A stretch of DNA of 64,000 nucleotides from NCBI RefSeq assembly GCF_023371205.1, contig NZ_JAMCCO010000001.1, forward strand, positions 616,662 to 680,661. The letters are read 5' to 3'. The notes under the pieces were generated by a model. The model did not search any database and was not told where the DNA came from. It worked only from the letters and a program-made list of their open reading frames with translations. Source of the DNA: Parvivirga hydrogeniphila (GTDB lineage: Bacteria > Actinomycetota > Coriobacteriia > Anaerosomatales > Anaerosomataceae). A program made the translations under genes and the position numbers. Shown here in pieces: positions 45,250-54,629 of this stretch. Position 1 is the first letter of the stretch; each line of letters starts with the position of its first letter.

Positions 45250-47901
45250 GTGCACGAAGAGGCCGAGGCATACGTGAGCGTGCTTCCCGTTGCGGCCGTC
45301 GCACTGCCGCTTGTCGCGGCCGTGCTGGTTCCGCTGCTCGGGCGCGTGCGCGCCGCGTTGCGCAACGCCTTCGTCGTGGCAGCGGTCGGTGCCGACCTTC
45401 TCCTCGTTGCGGCGCTCGTGCCGCAGGTCGCCGAGCATCATCGTGTCACGGCCGCAGTCCTCCCGGCCTTCATGGGCGGCCTATGCTTCACGGTCGATTC
45501 GTTCTCGCTGCTGTTCGCTCTGTTCTCAGCGCTCGTATGGTTCGCATCGACCCTGTACGCGCTCGACTACCTCGCACACGAGCAGCATCACGATCGCTAC
45601 CACATCACGAATCTCGTTGCCCTCGCTTCCATGCTCGGCGTCGTGATGGCAGGAGACCTCGTCACGCTCTACCTGTTCTTCGAGTCGCTCGGTCTGGTCG
45701 CGTTCTTGTTTGTGATCCATGCAGAGACCGACGAGGCGAAGCGTGCGGGCGTGAAGTACTTCTGGATGACCGTCGTCGGCGGGTTCGCGCTGTTCGGCGG
45801 CATCGTGGCGACGTTCGGTCTCGGGGGGAGCGGGACACTTGCGCCGCTTCCGGCGGGCGGCCCTGTCGCGCTCAAGTGGCTTGCCGCCGGGCTGCTCGTG
45901 CTCGGCTTCGGCGTCAAGGCCGGCATGCAGCCCGTGCACGTGTGGCTCCCGGACGCCCATCCTGTCGCGCCCTCACCAGCGAGCGCTCTGCTCTCAGGCG
46001 TCATGATCAAGGCCGGCGCGTACGGGATCTTCCGCACGGTGACGGCGCTGTTCAGACCGGAGGTCTCGGAGCACCTCGCGGAGCACGCCTGGGCCTTCAG
46101 CTCGGAGCTCGGGATGGTCGTCCTGTGGATCGGAATCTTCACGATGTTCACAGGGGTGTGCATGGCACTGCTGCAAAGCAACGCGAAGCGCATGCTCGCG
46201 TACCACTCGGTGTCGCAGATGGGATTCATCCTGGCAGGCATCGGCGCTGCCGGATACCTCGGCGCGCACGGCGCGATGGGTATCGCTGGCGGCCTGTTCC
46301 ACGTATTGAACCACGCGCTGTTCAAGGCATGCCTGTTCTTGGGTGTCGGCGCCGTGTACTTCCGAACGCGCTCGCTGGACATGTACCGCCTCGGTGGGCT
46401 TGCGAAGCGGATGCCCTTCACGTTCGCATTCATGGCCGTGGCTGCTGCGGGAATCACGGGAGTTCCGCTGTTCAACGGGTTCGTGAGCAAGTGCATGATC
46501 CATCATGCCCTTGTCGAAGCGCACGACCTGCATCACCTCGCATCGCTCGGCTTCGCCGAGAAGGTGTACATCGTGACGTGCGGAGGCACGGCCTGCTCGT
46601 TCATCAAGCTTATCGGGCTCACGTTCCTCGGCCGGCCGAAGGTCGAGTACGGACCGGAGGTGCGAGAGGCTCCGCCGCGCATGCTGGTGGCGATGGGGGT
46701 CCTTGCCGCGGCGATCATCATGCTGGGCGTCCGGCCGCAGCTCGTCATCCGCGGCATCTTCGAGCCCGGACTGCACCTGTGGGGGCTGCACTTCGGCGTG
46801 TTGGAAGAGTATCTGGCCGAGTACTTCTTGCGGTGGGGCGACATCTCGTCGGTGCTGGTGGCGTTCGCCATCGGTGCGAGCGTGTTCACGGTCGGGATGA
46901 AGACGGGCTTGTTCCATGCACACCTTCCGCGTTGGCTGTCCATCGACTGGTGGTACCTGCAAACGGTGTCAGCGCTGGGCCGCGGCATCGAGCGGATCGG
47001 CCGGACGTACGATGCCTGGCTGCGCGGCGTGTCTGACGCGTTGTGCCAGGTCCGGGACGTGTACGATTGCTCGCGGTCGCGTGTGGAGCGGTGGTATCGC
47101 AGGGCGGTAGCGGTCATGACCACCGGTGTGACCGAGAGGCTTGCGCAGCGCGCGATTGCCCGCGCTGAAGTCGCCCTGGAAGTCGAGCGGCACGAAGAGG
47201 TCCGCCAGGCCGTGGACAGGGCCGTGAGGCTCTTGAGCTCGGCCGGTGTGACGGACGAGGGCGAGTGGCGGGACGCGATCGAAGCCGTTCGCGAATCAGC
47301 AAGCTACATCGCGCAGCGACTGTTCGCTATCAGGCTTGCGGTAGTCCAAGACGCTGTGCGTCAGGGCCACGCGCGTGAGGTCTTGGAGCACATCGATGGT
47401 CTCGTCGCCGATACGGCTGCGACGCGAGAGCACGTCGCGGCAGCGGCCTTCGCAGCTGCCGCCGACAGGCGTGGAGGCCGGGACGTCGTGCGGCGTCTGG
47501 CCGCCGCAGCGAACGCCGCGGCAAGCGAGGAGCGGTTCGATCTCAAGGTGAAGGCCGCGATTCGAGGCCGTCCGGTCGCTGCGGAGCACCTCGCAGCGAG
47601 GGCAGAGGAAGCGCCAGCAGCGGCGGCGCGGAGCGCGCGGGAGGCATTCGAGGGCGGCAGCTCGTGGTCGCGGCGCACGTCCGTCTCGTGGAGCAGGTGG
47701 CTGCTCGACATGCTCAGGCTGGGCGTGGATGCGATGACGCGGGAACGGGCGGGCAGGGTGTTCGACACGTCGAGCAGCGAGGAGAGCGTGCTGTTCACGA
47801 GGCGTGCGATCACGCGCTATGCTCGCGACATGAGCTTCAATGTCGCCGTGATCGTCGGAGTCCTGCTGCTGTTCGTTGCGGCCGTCATGCAGCGACGCTG
47901 A
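45250..47901 (+). CDS. Fourth antiporter-like subunit (NuoL/MrpA-like) with large C-terminal insertion
   Basis: 883 residues. Residues about 1-550 are a NuoL/MrpA-type core (VTLYLFFESLGLVAFLFVIHAETDEAKRAGVKYF; GFGVKAGMQPVHVWLPDAHPVAPSPASALLSG; QSNAKRMLAYHSVSQMGFI). From about 560 to 855 comes a charged, Ala/Arg/Glu-rich, mostly helical stretch without membrane segments. A last helix (about 860-880, FNVAVIVGVLLLFVAAVM) ends the protein. In NuoL the lateral helix precedes a final helix, so the insertion may be an expanded lateral element. GTG 45250; GTG 45274 is possible. Ends 4 nt from a convergent gene. Confidence 0.9.
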   Translation: MHEEAEAYVSVLPVAAVALPLVAAVLVPLLGRVRAALRNAFVVAAVGADLLLVAALVPQVAEHHRVTAAVLPAFMGGLCFTVDSFSLLFALFSALVWFASTLYALDYLAHEQHHDRYHITNLVALASMLGVVMAGDLVTLYLFFESLGLVAFLFVIHAETDEAKRAGVKYFWMTVVGGFALFGGIVATFGLGGSGTLAPLPAGGPVALKWLAAGLLVLGFGVKAGMQPVHVWLPDAHPVAPSPASALLSGVMIKAGAYGIFRTVTALFRPEVSEHLAEHAWAFSSELGMVVLWIGIFTMFTGVCMALLQSNAKRMLAYHSVSQMGFILAGIGAAGYLGAHGAMGIAGGLFHVLNHALFKACLFLGVGAVYFRTRSLDMYRLGGLAKRMPFTFAFMAVAAAGITGVPLFNGFVSKCMIHHALVEAHDLHHLASLGFAEKVYIVTCGGTACSFIKLIGLTFLGRPKVEYGPEVREAPPRMLVAMGVLAAAIIMLGVRPQLVIRGIFEPGLHLWGLHFGVLEEYLAEYFLRWGDISSVLVAFAIGASVFTVGMKTGLFHAHLPRWLSIDWWYLQTVSALGRGIERIGRTYDAWLRGVSDALCQVRDVYDCSRSRVERWYRRAVAVMTTGVTERLAQRAIARAEVALEVERHEEVRQAVDRAVRLLSSAGVTDEGEWRDAIEAVRESASYIAQRLFAIRLAVVQDAVRQGHAREVLEHIDGLVADTAATREHVAAAAFAAAADRRGGRDVVRRLAAAANAAASEERFDLKVKAAIRGRPVAAEHLAARAEEAPAAAARSAREAFEGGSSWSRRTSVSWSRWLLDMLRLGVDAMTRERAGRVFDTSSSEESVLFTRRAITRYARDMSFNVAVIVGVLLLFVAAVMQRR

Positions 47902-47905
47902 GCGC

Positions 47906-49153
47906 CTATCGCACCGGCGATATCGGCTCGTCTGATGCGAGCAGCGGCTGTATCTCTACGGGCACAGCCGCTGCGGCGCGGTCGATCGCGCGGGCCTCGA
48001 ACATGCCGAGCAGCGCCGCGACGGCGGTGAACATGCCGCCTGCGATGAGGGTCTGCTGCACGCCGATCGCGGCGGCCACGGCAGGCGCGAACGCGAGCGG
48101 CACGAGCTCGCCGGCCTGGCGGTGCACCTGGGCGGTTCCCGTCACGCGCCCGACGAGACCGTGCGGGGTGTCCCGGTGCAGGAGCGTCCGAAGCAACGGC
48201 TCCAGCAGGCCGACGATCGTCCCCCACGCGAACGACCCGAGCGCGATCACGCGCAGGTCGGCGGTGCCGACGTACATGACGCTGCCGGCGCCGGTGAGCG
48301 CGACGGCGGCAGCGAGGCCGCGCGCCGAGATGATCGAGCGGGGGAGGCTCCTGAGCAGCGTTGCGCCAGCGAGGATCCCGATTCCGAAGATTGCGTTCAT
48401 GTACCCGATGGTCTCCACGCCGGTCTTCACGACATCGCGGTAGAACAGCGGCTCGAGCGCGCCGAATGCTCCGAAGCCGAGCCACGTCACAGTGCCTGCG
48501 AGCACGTAGAACCGGATCGACCGCATGCCGTACGCGAGGCGCACGCCCTCTTTGATCTCACGCAGCGCGCCGCGGCTTTCCCGCTGCTGTCTCGGCCCGT
48601 CGATCCGGGTGCGGGAGAACAGCGCGACGGCGACCAGCGAGGTGAGCGCGTCGAACACGAACACGCTGTCGACGCCAAGCCCGCGTGAGACGAACGCGCC
48701 GATCACCGGTCCGGTGATGAACGCCGCAGAGCCGGCTGTCTCCAGAAGCGAGTTCATACGCGGCAGCTCCGCTCGATTCCCGACGAGGTACGGCGCAAGC
48801 GAGGCGCCAGCCGTTTGGATGGGCGAGCCCGCGAGTCCCCACAACGCGACGAGCGGCACGAGCATCGCGATGGAGTCGGCGGCCGCCACAGCCAAGGCGA
48901 CGGGCACGAACAGCGCTTCGGCGCCCATGATGACGCGCTTTGGGCCGTAGCGGTCCACGAGCACGCCGCCGATGACGCTGCCTGCGATCGACGCGGCGCT
49001 CAAGCAGAACATGACGAGCGCGAGCTGCCGCGGCGTTGCGTGGAGCGAGAACGCCGCCTTGCCCCACACGCCGATGAAGAACGCGGCCTCGCTGCCGGCG
49101 CGCGATATGAAGCGCGCTGCGAGCGCGCGTCTGATGTCGGTTCTGGATGCCAT
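47906..49153 (-). CDS. MFS transporter
   Basis: About 415 residues, 12 hydrophobic helices. The GGVLVDRYGPKRVIMGAEAL loop between helices 2 and 3 is the MFS motif. The overall pattern (AAFFIGVWGKAAFSLHATPRQLALVMF) resembles the MFS_3 exporter group. Substrate unknown. ATG 49153 starts the conserved protein; the frame continues upstream to 49333 with low-quality sequence. Divergent from the ABC transporter genes. Confidence 0.87.
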   Translation of the reverse strand: MASRTDIRRALAARFISRAGSEAAFFIGVWGKAAFSLHATPRQLALVMFCLSAASIAGSVIGGVLVDRYGPKRVIMGAEALFVPVALAVAAADSIAMLVPLVALWGLAGSPIQTAGASLAPYLVGNRAELPRMNSLLETAGSAAFITGPVIGAFVSRGLGVDSVFVFDALTSLVAVALFSRTRIDGPRQQRESRGALREIKEGVRLAYGMRSIRFYVLAGTVTWLGFGAFGALEPLFYRDVVKTGVETIGYMNAIFGIGILAGATLLRSLPRSIISARGLAAAVALTGAGSVMYVGTADLRVIALGSFAWGTIVGLLEPLLRTLLHRDTPHGLVGRVTGTAQVHRQAGELVPLAFAPAVAAAIGVQQTLIAGGMFTAVAALLGMFEARAIDRAAAAVPVEIQPLLASDEPISPVR

Positions 49154-49353
49154 CGGTCGCCCGTCTTCGATATGCAGACAAGCGCCCATGGTATACGAAA
49201 GCGCTAGGTCTGTCCGGCGGTGGGTCACGGCGCGACGTTCGCGCGGCGGCGGGACCTGGCGCCCCATACCTGCCTGCGGCGCCTGGCTCCACACCCCTCG
49301 CACCTGGAAGCGGTTGGGTGTACGCTCGTTCAAGTCACGAGGGAGGCGATCGC

Positions 49354-50295
49354 ATGGCAGGCGTCATCGAGTGCGTGGGACTCACGAAGTACTACGGCAC
49401 GACGCGCGGCGTCGAAGACCTGACGCTGGAGGTTCCGCAGGGCTCCGTGTACGGGTTCCTCGGTCCGAACGGCGCCGGCAAGACCACGACCATCCGGTGC
49501 CTGCTCGGCATCTTGCGGCCGACCGCAGGCGAAGCGCGTCTGCTCGGTCAGCGCGTGGTGCTCGACGGAGCGCGGCTGCGCGCGCGGGTGGGGTACGTGC
49601 CCGGCGAGCTCCACCTGTTCGAGAAGGAGACCGGCCGCTGGCACATCGACTACGTCTCCGGTCTGAGGAAGGCCCCGCCGACGGCTGCCGCGGAGCTCGT
49701 CGAGCGGCTCGGTTTCGACCCGTCGCGCAAGGTCAAGGAGCTCTCGAAGGGCAACAAGCAGAAGCTCGCGCTCGTGCTCGGCCTGATGCACTCGCCGGAG
49801 GTGCTCATCTTGGACGAGCCCACCTCGGGGCTCGACCCGCTCAACCAAGAGACGGTGTTCGAGATCATCGAGGAGCGCGTGAAAGACGGCGCGACGGTGT
49901 TCCTGTCGAGCCACGTGCTGTCTGAGGTCGAGCGGGTGTGCGACCGCGTCGGCATCATCCGCGACGGGAGGCTCGCTGCCGAGGAGGGCGTCCGGGACCT
50001 GCTCGAGAAGCGCCTGCGGGAGCTCACGGTGACATTCGCGGAGCCCGTGGATCCGGGGTTCTTCGACGGCGTCGAGGGGCTGATGCGGCTCGAGCAGCGC
50101 GGTCCGGCCATCTTCAATGCGCGCGTGAAGGGCGACCACTTGGACGAGGTCGTCAAGCGGCTTGCGACCGCGCGCCTCGCCGACTTGAGCATCCAGCACG
50201 CCAGCCTCGAAGAGGTCTTCATGGAGTTCTACCGCGGCGATGAGGGCGTCCGCAGTTCGGACGCAAGCGGAGCCGAAGGGGGTGCGGACGCATGA
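49354..50295 (+). CDS. ABC transporter ATP-binding protein (ABC-2 exporter)
   Basis: 313 residues. Walker A GPNGAGKTTT, signature KELSKGNKQKLAL (LSKGN variant typical of ABC-2 exporters), Walker B VLILDEPTSGLDP and H-loop FLSSHVLSEVERV. The C-terminal about 90 residues form the regulatory tail common in this group. ATG 49354 has GAGGGAGG upstream. The stop overlaps the permease gene (ATGA). Confidence 0.94.
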   Translation: MAGVIECVGLTKYYGTTRGVEDLTLEVPQGSVYGFLGPNGAGKTTTIRCLLGILRPTAGEARLLGQRVVLDGARLRARVGYVPGELHLFEKETGRWHIDYVSGLRKAPPTAAAELVERLGFDPSRKVKELSKGNKQKLALVLGLMHSPEVLILDEPTSGLDPLNQETVFEIIEERVKDGATVFLSSHVLSEVERVCDRVGIIRDGRLAAEEGVRDLLEKRLRELTVTFAEPVDPGFFDGVEGLMRLEQRGPAIFNARVKGDHLDEVVKRLATARLADLSIQHASLEEVFMEFYRGDEGVRSSDASGAEGGADA

Positions 50296-51089
50296 GCCTC
50301 ACCGTGATCCGTGCGTCGTTGTGGCAGCGTCGTACGGCGCTTCTGTGGTACGTCGCCGGGCTTGCCTTCTACTCGTGGCTGATGGTCTGGTACTGGCCGA
50401 ACCTCGGCGGCGAGCAGTACCAGCAGCTCGTCGAGAGCCTGCCTCCGGAGATGCTGAAGATGTTCGGCGGCACGGTGGCGTCGTTCGGGACGATCGGCGG
50501 GTTCTTCCAGGTGGAGTACCTCGGCCTGATGTGGATGCTCATCGTGCTCTCCGCAGCGTTCGTGTACGCGTCGCGCGCGTTCGCCGGCGAGATCGCCGAC
50601 GGCACGATGGAGCTCACGCTCGCTCAGCCGGTCTCCCGCGTGACGCTCGCCGTGAGCCGGATCGTCGGCCTGGTCGTCATCTCGCTCGTGCTCTCGCTGG
50701 CGACGTTCGGGTCGATCCAGCTCTTCGGGCCTGCGTACGGCGTGAAGCTGGCCGCCGAGTCGCTGTGGCAGCTTGTCGCGATCGGCGCGCTGTTCGTGCT
50801 TGCCGGGGGCGGGGTGTGCATGCTCATCAGCGCGTGCGTCCGCGGCGGCGGCAAGGCCGGCGGCATCGCCGCAGGGCTGTTCGCGCTGATGTGGGCGAGC
50901 GACATCGTGTCGAACGTCTCGCATCTCGCAGACTTCTTCGGCCCAGTGAACCTCGTGAGCGCTTGGCAGCCAGGCGTCGTCATGGACGGAGGGACCGTCG
51001 AGCCGTCGACCTGGTGGCTGTACGGGGCGGTGGCGGCAGCGTCGCTCGCGGCGAGCGTCGTGGTGTTCTCGCGCAGGGACGCCGCCTAG
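50292..51089 (+). CDS. ABC-2 type permease
   Basis: 265 residues, six hydrophobic helices. FAGEIADGTMELTLAQPVSRVTLAVSRIVG is the characteristic cytoplasmic loop of ABC-2 permeases. Pairs with the preceding ATPase as an export system (drugs, peptides or lipid-linked compounds); specificity unknown. Confidence 0.92.
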   Translation: MSLTVIRASLWQRRTALLWYVAGLAFYSWLMVWYWPNLGGEQYQQLVESLPPEMLKMFGGTVASFGTIGGFFQVEYLGLMWMLIVLSAAFVYASRAFAGEIADGTMELTLAQPVSRVTLAVSRIVGLVVISLVLSLATFGSIQLFGPAYGVKLAAESLWQLVAIGALFVLAGGGVCMLISACVRGGGKAGGIAAGLFALMWASDIVSNVSHLADFFGPVNLVSAWQPGVVMDGGTVEPSTWWLYGAVAAASLAASVVVFSRRDAA

Positions 51090-51186
51090 CCCGCCAGCCG
51101 CGTCAAGAGGTCAGGCCGCTGCGACGAAGGGTGGCGCCAGCAGCGCCGGTTCGGGTACCGTTCTTCGTACCTGCGAGGAGGTGACG

Positions 51187-52641
51187 ATGGAGACGGCCCG
51201 GCCGGTCCACCCGCTGCTCACGGACCTGTACCAGGTCACGATGGCGTACGCGTACTGGCGCAGCGGCGCCGCGCGGCTGGACGCATGCTTCCACATGGTC
51301 TTCCGCTCCCAGCCGTTCGGGGGCGGGTACGCCATCGCGTGCGGGCTCGCGCAGGCGGTCGAGTACCTCGAAGGCCTGCGCTTCGAGAACGACGACATCG
51401 CGTACCTCGCGACGCTTTCCGGAGCGGACGGCACGCCGCTGTTCCCCGGCGACTTCCTCGAATGGCTCTCGCAGATGCGTTTCGAGTGCGACGTCGACGC
51501 GGTGCCGGAAGGCACGGCGGTCTTCCCGAACGAGCCGATCCTGCGCGTCACGGGACCCATCGCGCAAGCGCAGCTCGTCGAGACGACGCTGCTCACCATC
51601 GTCGGATTCCAGACGCTCGTCGCCACCAAAGCGGCACGGGTGTGCTACGCCGCGAAGGGAGCGCCCGTCATCGAGTTCGGGCTGCGCCGGGCGCAGGGTC
51701 CCGACGGCGGCCTTTCGGCGAGCAGGGCGGCGTACGTCGGCGGATGCGTCGCCACCTCGAACGTGCTTGCCGGCATGCGGTACGGCATCCCGGTGGGCGG
51801 CACGCACGCGCACAGCTGGGTGATGGCCTTCGATCGGGAGCAAGACGCGTTCGACGCGTACGCGGACGCGATGCCCAACAACTGCGTCCTTCTCGTCGAC
51901 ACCTACGACACGCTCGAAGGCGTGCGGCACGCCATCGAGACCGGCAAGCGGCTTGCGGAGCGCGGCCACGCGCTCATCGGCATCCGCATCGACTCGGGCG
52001 ACCTGGCGTGGTTCGCGGCACGCGCTCGCGAGATGCTGGACGCGGCCGGCATGCGGCACGTGAAGATCTACGCGTCGAACGAGCTCGACGAGCAGACGAT
52101 CGAGGCGCTCAAAGACCAAGGAGCGCCGATCGATGTCTGGGGCGTGGGCACGAAGCTCGCCACCGCGGACGGCCAGCCTGCGCTCGGTGCGGTCTACAAG
52201 CTCTCCGCCGTCCGGGAGCCGGGCGGTCAGTGGGAGCCGCGCATCAAGGTCTCGGAGCAGAGCGTCAAGACGACCATCCCAGGCGTGCTGCAGGTCAGGC
52301 GGTTCGTGAAAGACGGCATGTTCGACGGCGACATGGTCTTCGACGAGACGCGGCCGCTTGGCGAGCGTTGCGAGATTGTGGATCCCGGCGACCCGATCCG
52401 GCGCAAGCGGTTCTGCGCGCAAGCGCACGAAGACCTGCTCGTGCCGGTCTTCCGCCGCGGCGAGCGCGTCTACGACGTGCCTGACGCGAGCGCGGCGCGC
52501 GCACGGACGGCCGAGCAGATGGCGCGGCTCGACCCGAGCGTGAAGCGCCTGGTGGCGCCGTACATCTACCCCGTCGGCATCGAGAGGGAGCTGCACGAGC
52601 TGCGCACCGCGCTCATCGCGCGCGCACGGCGGCTCGGCTGA
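51187..52641 (+). CDS. pncB: Nicotinate phosphoribosyltransferase
   Basis: 484 residues. LLTDLYQVTMAYAYW at the start, EFGLRRAQGPDGGLSASRAAYVGG and GTHAHSWVMAF (phosphoribosyl site) and IRIDSGDLAWFA, VWGVGTKLATADGQPALGAVYKL identify PncB. Converts nicotinate and PRPP to NaMN. ATG 51187 has GAGGAGG 5-6 nt upstream. Followed by pncA, giving nicotinamide to NaMN in two steps. Confidence 0.96.
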   Translation: METARPVHPLLTDLYQVTMAYAYWRSGAARLDACFHMVFRSQPFGGGYAIACGLAQAVEYLEGLRFENDDIAYLATLSGADGTPLFPGDFLEWLSQMRFECDVDAVPEGTAVFPNEPILRVTGPIAQAQLVETTLLTIVGFQTLVATKAARVCYAAKGAPVIEFGLRRAQGPDGGLSASRAAYVGGCVATSNVLAGMRYGIPVGGTHAHSWVMAFDREQDAFDAYADAMPNNCVLLVDTYDTLEGVRHAIETGKRLAERGHALIGIRIDSGDLAWFAARAREMLDAAGMRHVKIYASNELDEQTIEALKDQGAPIDVWGVGTKLATADGQPALGAVYKLSAVREPGGQWEPRIKVSEQSVKTTIPGVLQVRRFVKDGMFDGDMVFDETRPLGERCEIVDPGDPIRRKRFCAQAHEDLLVPVFRRGERVYDVPDASAARARTAEQMARLDPSVKRLVAPYIYPVGIERELHELRTALIARARRLG

Positions 52642-52654
52642 GGGAGGGATCGAC

Positions 52655-53275
52655 GTGAGAGCGCTCATCATGGTGGACCTGCAGAACGACTTCATGCCAG
52701 GCGGAGCGTTGCCCGTGCCGGACGGCGATGCGGTGGTGCCGGTCGCGAACCGCCTCTCGCCGCTGTTCTCGCTCGTGGTCGCCACGCAGGACTGGCACCC
52801 GCCCGGGCACGCGTCGTTCGCCTCTTCGCACCCTGGGACGTCGGTCGGCGACGTCATCGCGCTCGGGGGGACGCAGCAGGTGCTGTGGCCCGACCACTGC
52901 GTGCAGCAGACGCCGGGCGCGTCGTTCCACTCCGGGCTGGACGTCGTGCCGATCGGGCACGTGGTGCGCAAAGGCACCGACCCGAACGTCGACAGTTACA
53001 GCGCGTTCTTCGACAACGATCGCGTGAGCAGCACCGGTCTGGACGCCTTCTTGCGTTCGCACGGCGTGAGCGAGCTGGTGGTGCTCGGGCTCGCCACGGA
53101 CTACTGCGTGAAGGCGACTGTGCTCGACGCCCTCAGCCTTGGCTTCGGCGTGAGCGTCGTCCGCGACGGATGCCGCGCCGTGGACGCGGCTCCCGGCGAC
53201 GGCGAGCGCGCTTTCCAGGCGATGGCGGACGCGGGTGCGAGGATCATCGACAGCGCTGCGGCCGCGGCGCTCTAG
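52655..53275 (+). CDS. pncA: Nicotinamidase
   Basis: 206 residues, isochorismatase fold. Catalytic Asp in MVDLQNDFMPGG, metal ligands in QDWHPPGHASF, Lys in VRKGTDPNVDSYSAF, and nucleophilic Cys in GLATDYCVKATVLDA. Deamidates nicotinamide to nicotinate for PncB. GTG start behind GGGAGGGA; 13 nt after pncB. Confidence 0.95.
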   Translation: MRALIMVDLQNDFMPGGALPVPDGDAVVPVANRLSPLFSLVVATQDWHPPGHASFASSHPGTSVGDVIALGGTQQVLWPDHCVQQTPGASFHSGLDVVPIGHVVRKGTDPNVDSYSAFFDNDRVSSTGLDAFLRSHGVSELVVLGLATDYCVKATVLDALSLGFGVSVVRDGCRAVDAAPGDGERAFQAMADAGARIIDSAAAAAL

Positions 53276-53294
53276 GAAGGCAGGAGGACATCGC

Positions 53295-53879
53295 ATGAGA
53301 GTCGTCGCGTTCAACTGCAGCGCGCGGAAAGACGGCAACACGGCACGCTTGATCGAGCGCGTGCTCGTCGAGCTGCGCCACGAAGGCATCGAGACCGAGA
53401 CCTTCACGCTGGCCGGGAAGCGCGTGCACGGCTGCACGGCGTGCATGAAGTGCCGGGAGACGCTCGACCGGCGCTGCTCGGGCATCAACGATTACGTGAG
53501 CGAGTGCATCGAGGCCATCGACGGGGCGGACGGCGTCATCATCGGCTCGCCGGTGTACTTCGCGGACATCACGCCGGAGGCCAAGGCGCTCATCGACCGC
53601 GTGGGGTACGTGGCCCGCGCCAACCCCGAGCTTCTGAGGCGGAAGGTCGGCGCGGCCGTGATCGCCGTCAGGCGTGGTGGCGCGATCCACGCGTTCGACA
53701 GCATCAACCACCTCTTCCTCATCAGCGAGATGATCGTGCCGGGCTCGTCGTACTGGAACATCGGCATCGGCGGTCCGGCGGGCGCGGTCGAAAGCGACGA
53801 GGAGGGCCTGCAGACGATGGCCCGGCTCGGCCAGAACATGGCGTGGCTGCTCAAGCGGGTGCGCGAAGACGGCTGCTAG
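53295..53879 (+). CDS. Flavodoxin-family NADPH-dependent FMN reductase / iron-sulfur flavoprotein-like
   Basis: 194 residues. FNCSARKDGNTARLIERV is the FMN phosphate loop and IIGSPVYFADITPEAKALIDRV the isoalloxazine loop. HGCTACMKCRETLDRRC provides the compact cysteines seen in iron-sulfur flavoproteins. Electron-transfer partner unknown. CAGGAGG precedes ATG 53295; 19 nt after pncA, so probably in the same operon. Overlaps the convergent gene at its 3' end. Confidence 0.9.
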   Translation: MRVVAFNCSARKDGNTARLIERVLVELRHEGIETETFTLAGKRVHGCTACMKCRETLDRRCSGINDYVSECIEAIDGADGVIIGSPVYFADITPEAKALIDRVGYVARANPELLRRKVGAAVIAVRRGGAIHAFDSINHLFLISEMIVPGSSYWNIGIGGPAGAVESDEEGLQTMARLGQNMAWLLKRVREDGC

Positions 53880-54454
53880 AAGAACAGCGCCTGGAAGTCC
53901 TCGAGCGCGTCGTGGGCGTGGTCGAACCCCCAGTCTTCGAGCGACAGGTAGAAGCGCGGGTTGAAGACGAGCCCCATGTCTTGGACAAGACCGATCACGT
54001 CGCCAAGGATCGCAGGATGGCGCACGATGAGCCGGAGCGCCTCGGGATTGATGATGTCTTGGGATTCCGAGTGCGGCATCCACATGTGGGTCTTGCCGCG
54101 GTAGATGACGAACAGATCGAAACAGAAGTTGCCAGCCGTCGTCACGGCCGTCCATGCGCCCTTGACACCCGGCACCCTGCGCTTGAGGAGCGAGGCGTCC
54201 TTCACGAGTCCCGCGACTTTGGTGAGCGTCTGGTCGTCGACGGCCATGCTGCACGGGAACGTCGGGAGCGCCTGCAAGACCTCGCGCAGGTTGATGGCCT
54301 TCACGAGCGTCCGCTCGGGGACCGTCTCGCGCAGCACGTCCAGCGCCAGGCCGGCTTCGGCATGCGAGCGGGAGTTCACGAGGACGGAGAAGACCTCGGG
54401 CGAGGCCGACATGACCGGCTCGAGGTCGGAGATGCGGGCAAGCACGTCGACCAT
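53876..54454 (-). CDS. Hypothetical protein
   Basis: About 192 residues, soluble and without a signal peptide. It has DTMVDVLARISDLEPVMSASPEVFSVLVNSRSHAEAG-like N-terminal content, a TAGNFCFDLFVIYRGKTHMWMPHSES centre and a C-terminal WGFDHAHDALEDFQALFF. I recognise no family. ATG 54454 is chosen (AAGGA 7 nt ahead). The stop overlaps the convergent flavoprotein gene by 4 nt. Confidence 0.7.
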   Translation of the reverse strand: MVDVLARISDLEPVMSASPEVFSVLVNSRSHAEAGLALDVLRETVPERTLVKAINLREVLQALPTFPCSMAVDDQTLTKVAGLVKDASLLKRRVPGVKGAWTAVTTAGNFCFDLFVIYRGKTHMWMPHSESQDIINPEALRLIVRHPAILGDVIGLVQDMGLVFNPRFYLSLEDWGFDHAHDALEDFQALFF

Positions 54455-54629
54455 GTCGGTTCCTTGGGCGAGCAGGCACACTACGTACGGCGTATCGGCT
54501 CGCGCTGCGCGGTGTCTTAGTGGCGGCCGTCACCGCGAGCGGAAGTTCCTGACGAACGGCGCCGCGTGTCGTTCTCCGGGGAGTGGGGAACAACCCGAAT
54601 GAGGGCGGATCCACGGGGAGCGCGTCGCT

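Noticed and set aside
40398-47901. Complex I (nuo) operon
   Set aside because: NuoK/L/M/N-like subunits are present, but no NuoB, C, D, E, F, G, H or I; the MnhE/F/G/B signatures mark an Mrp/Mbh-type antiporter.
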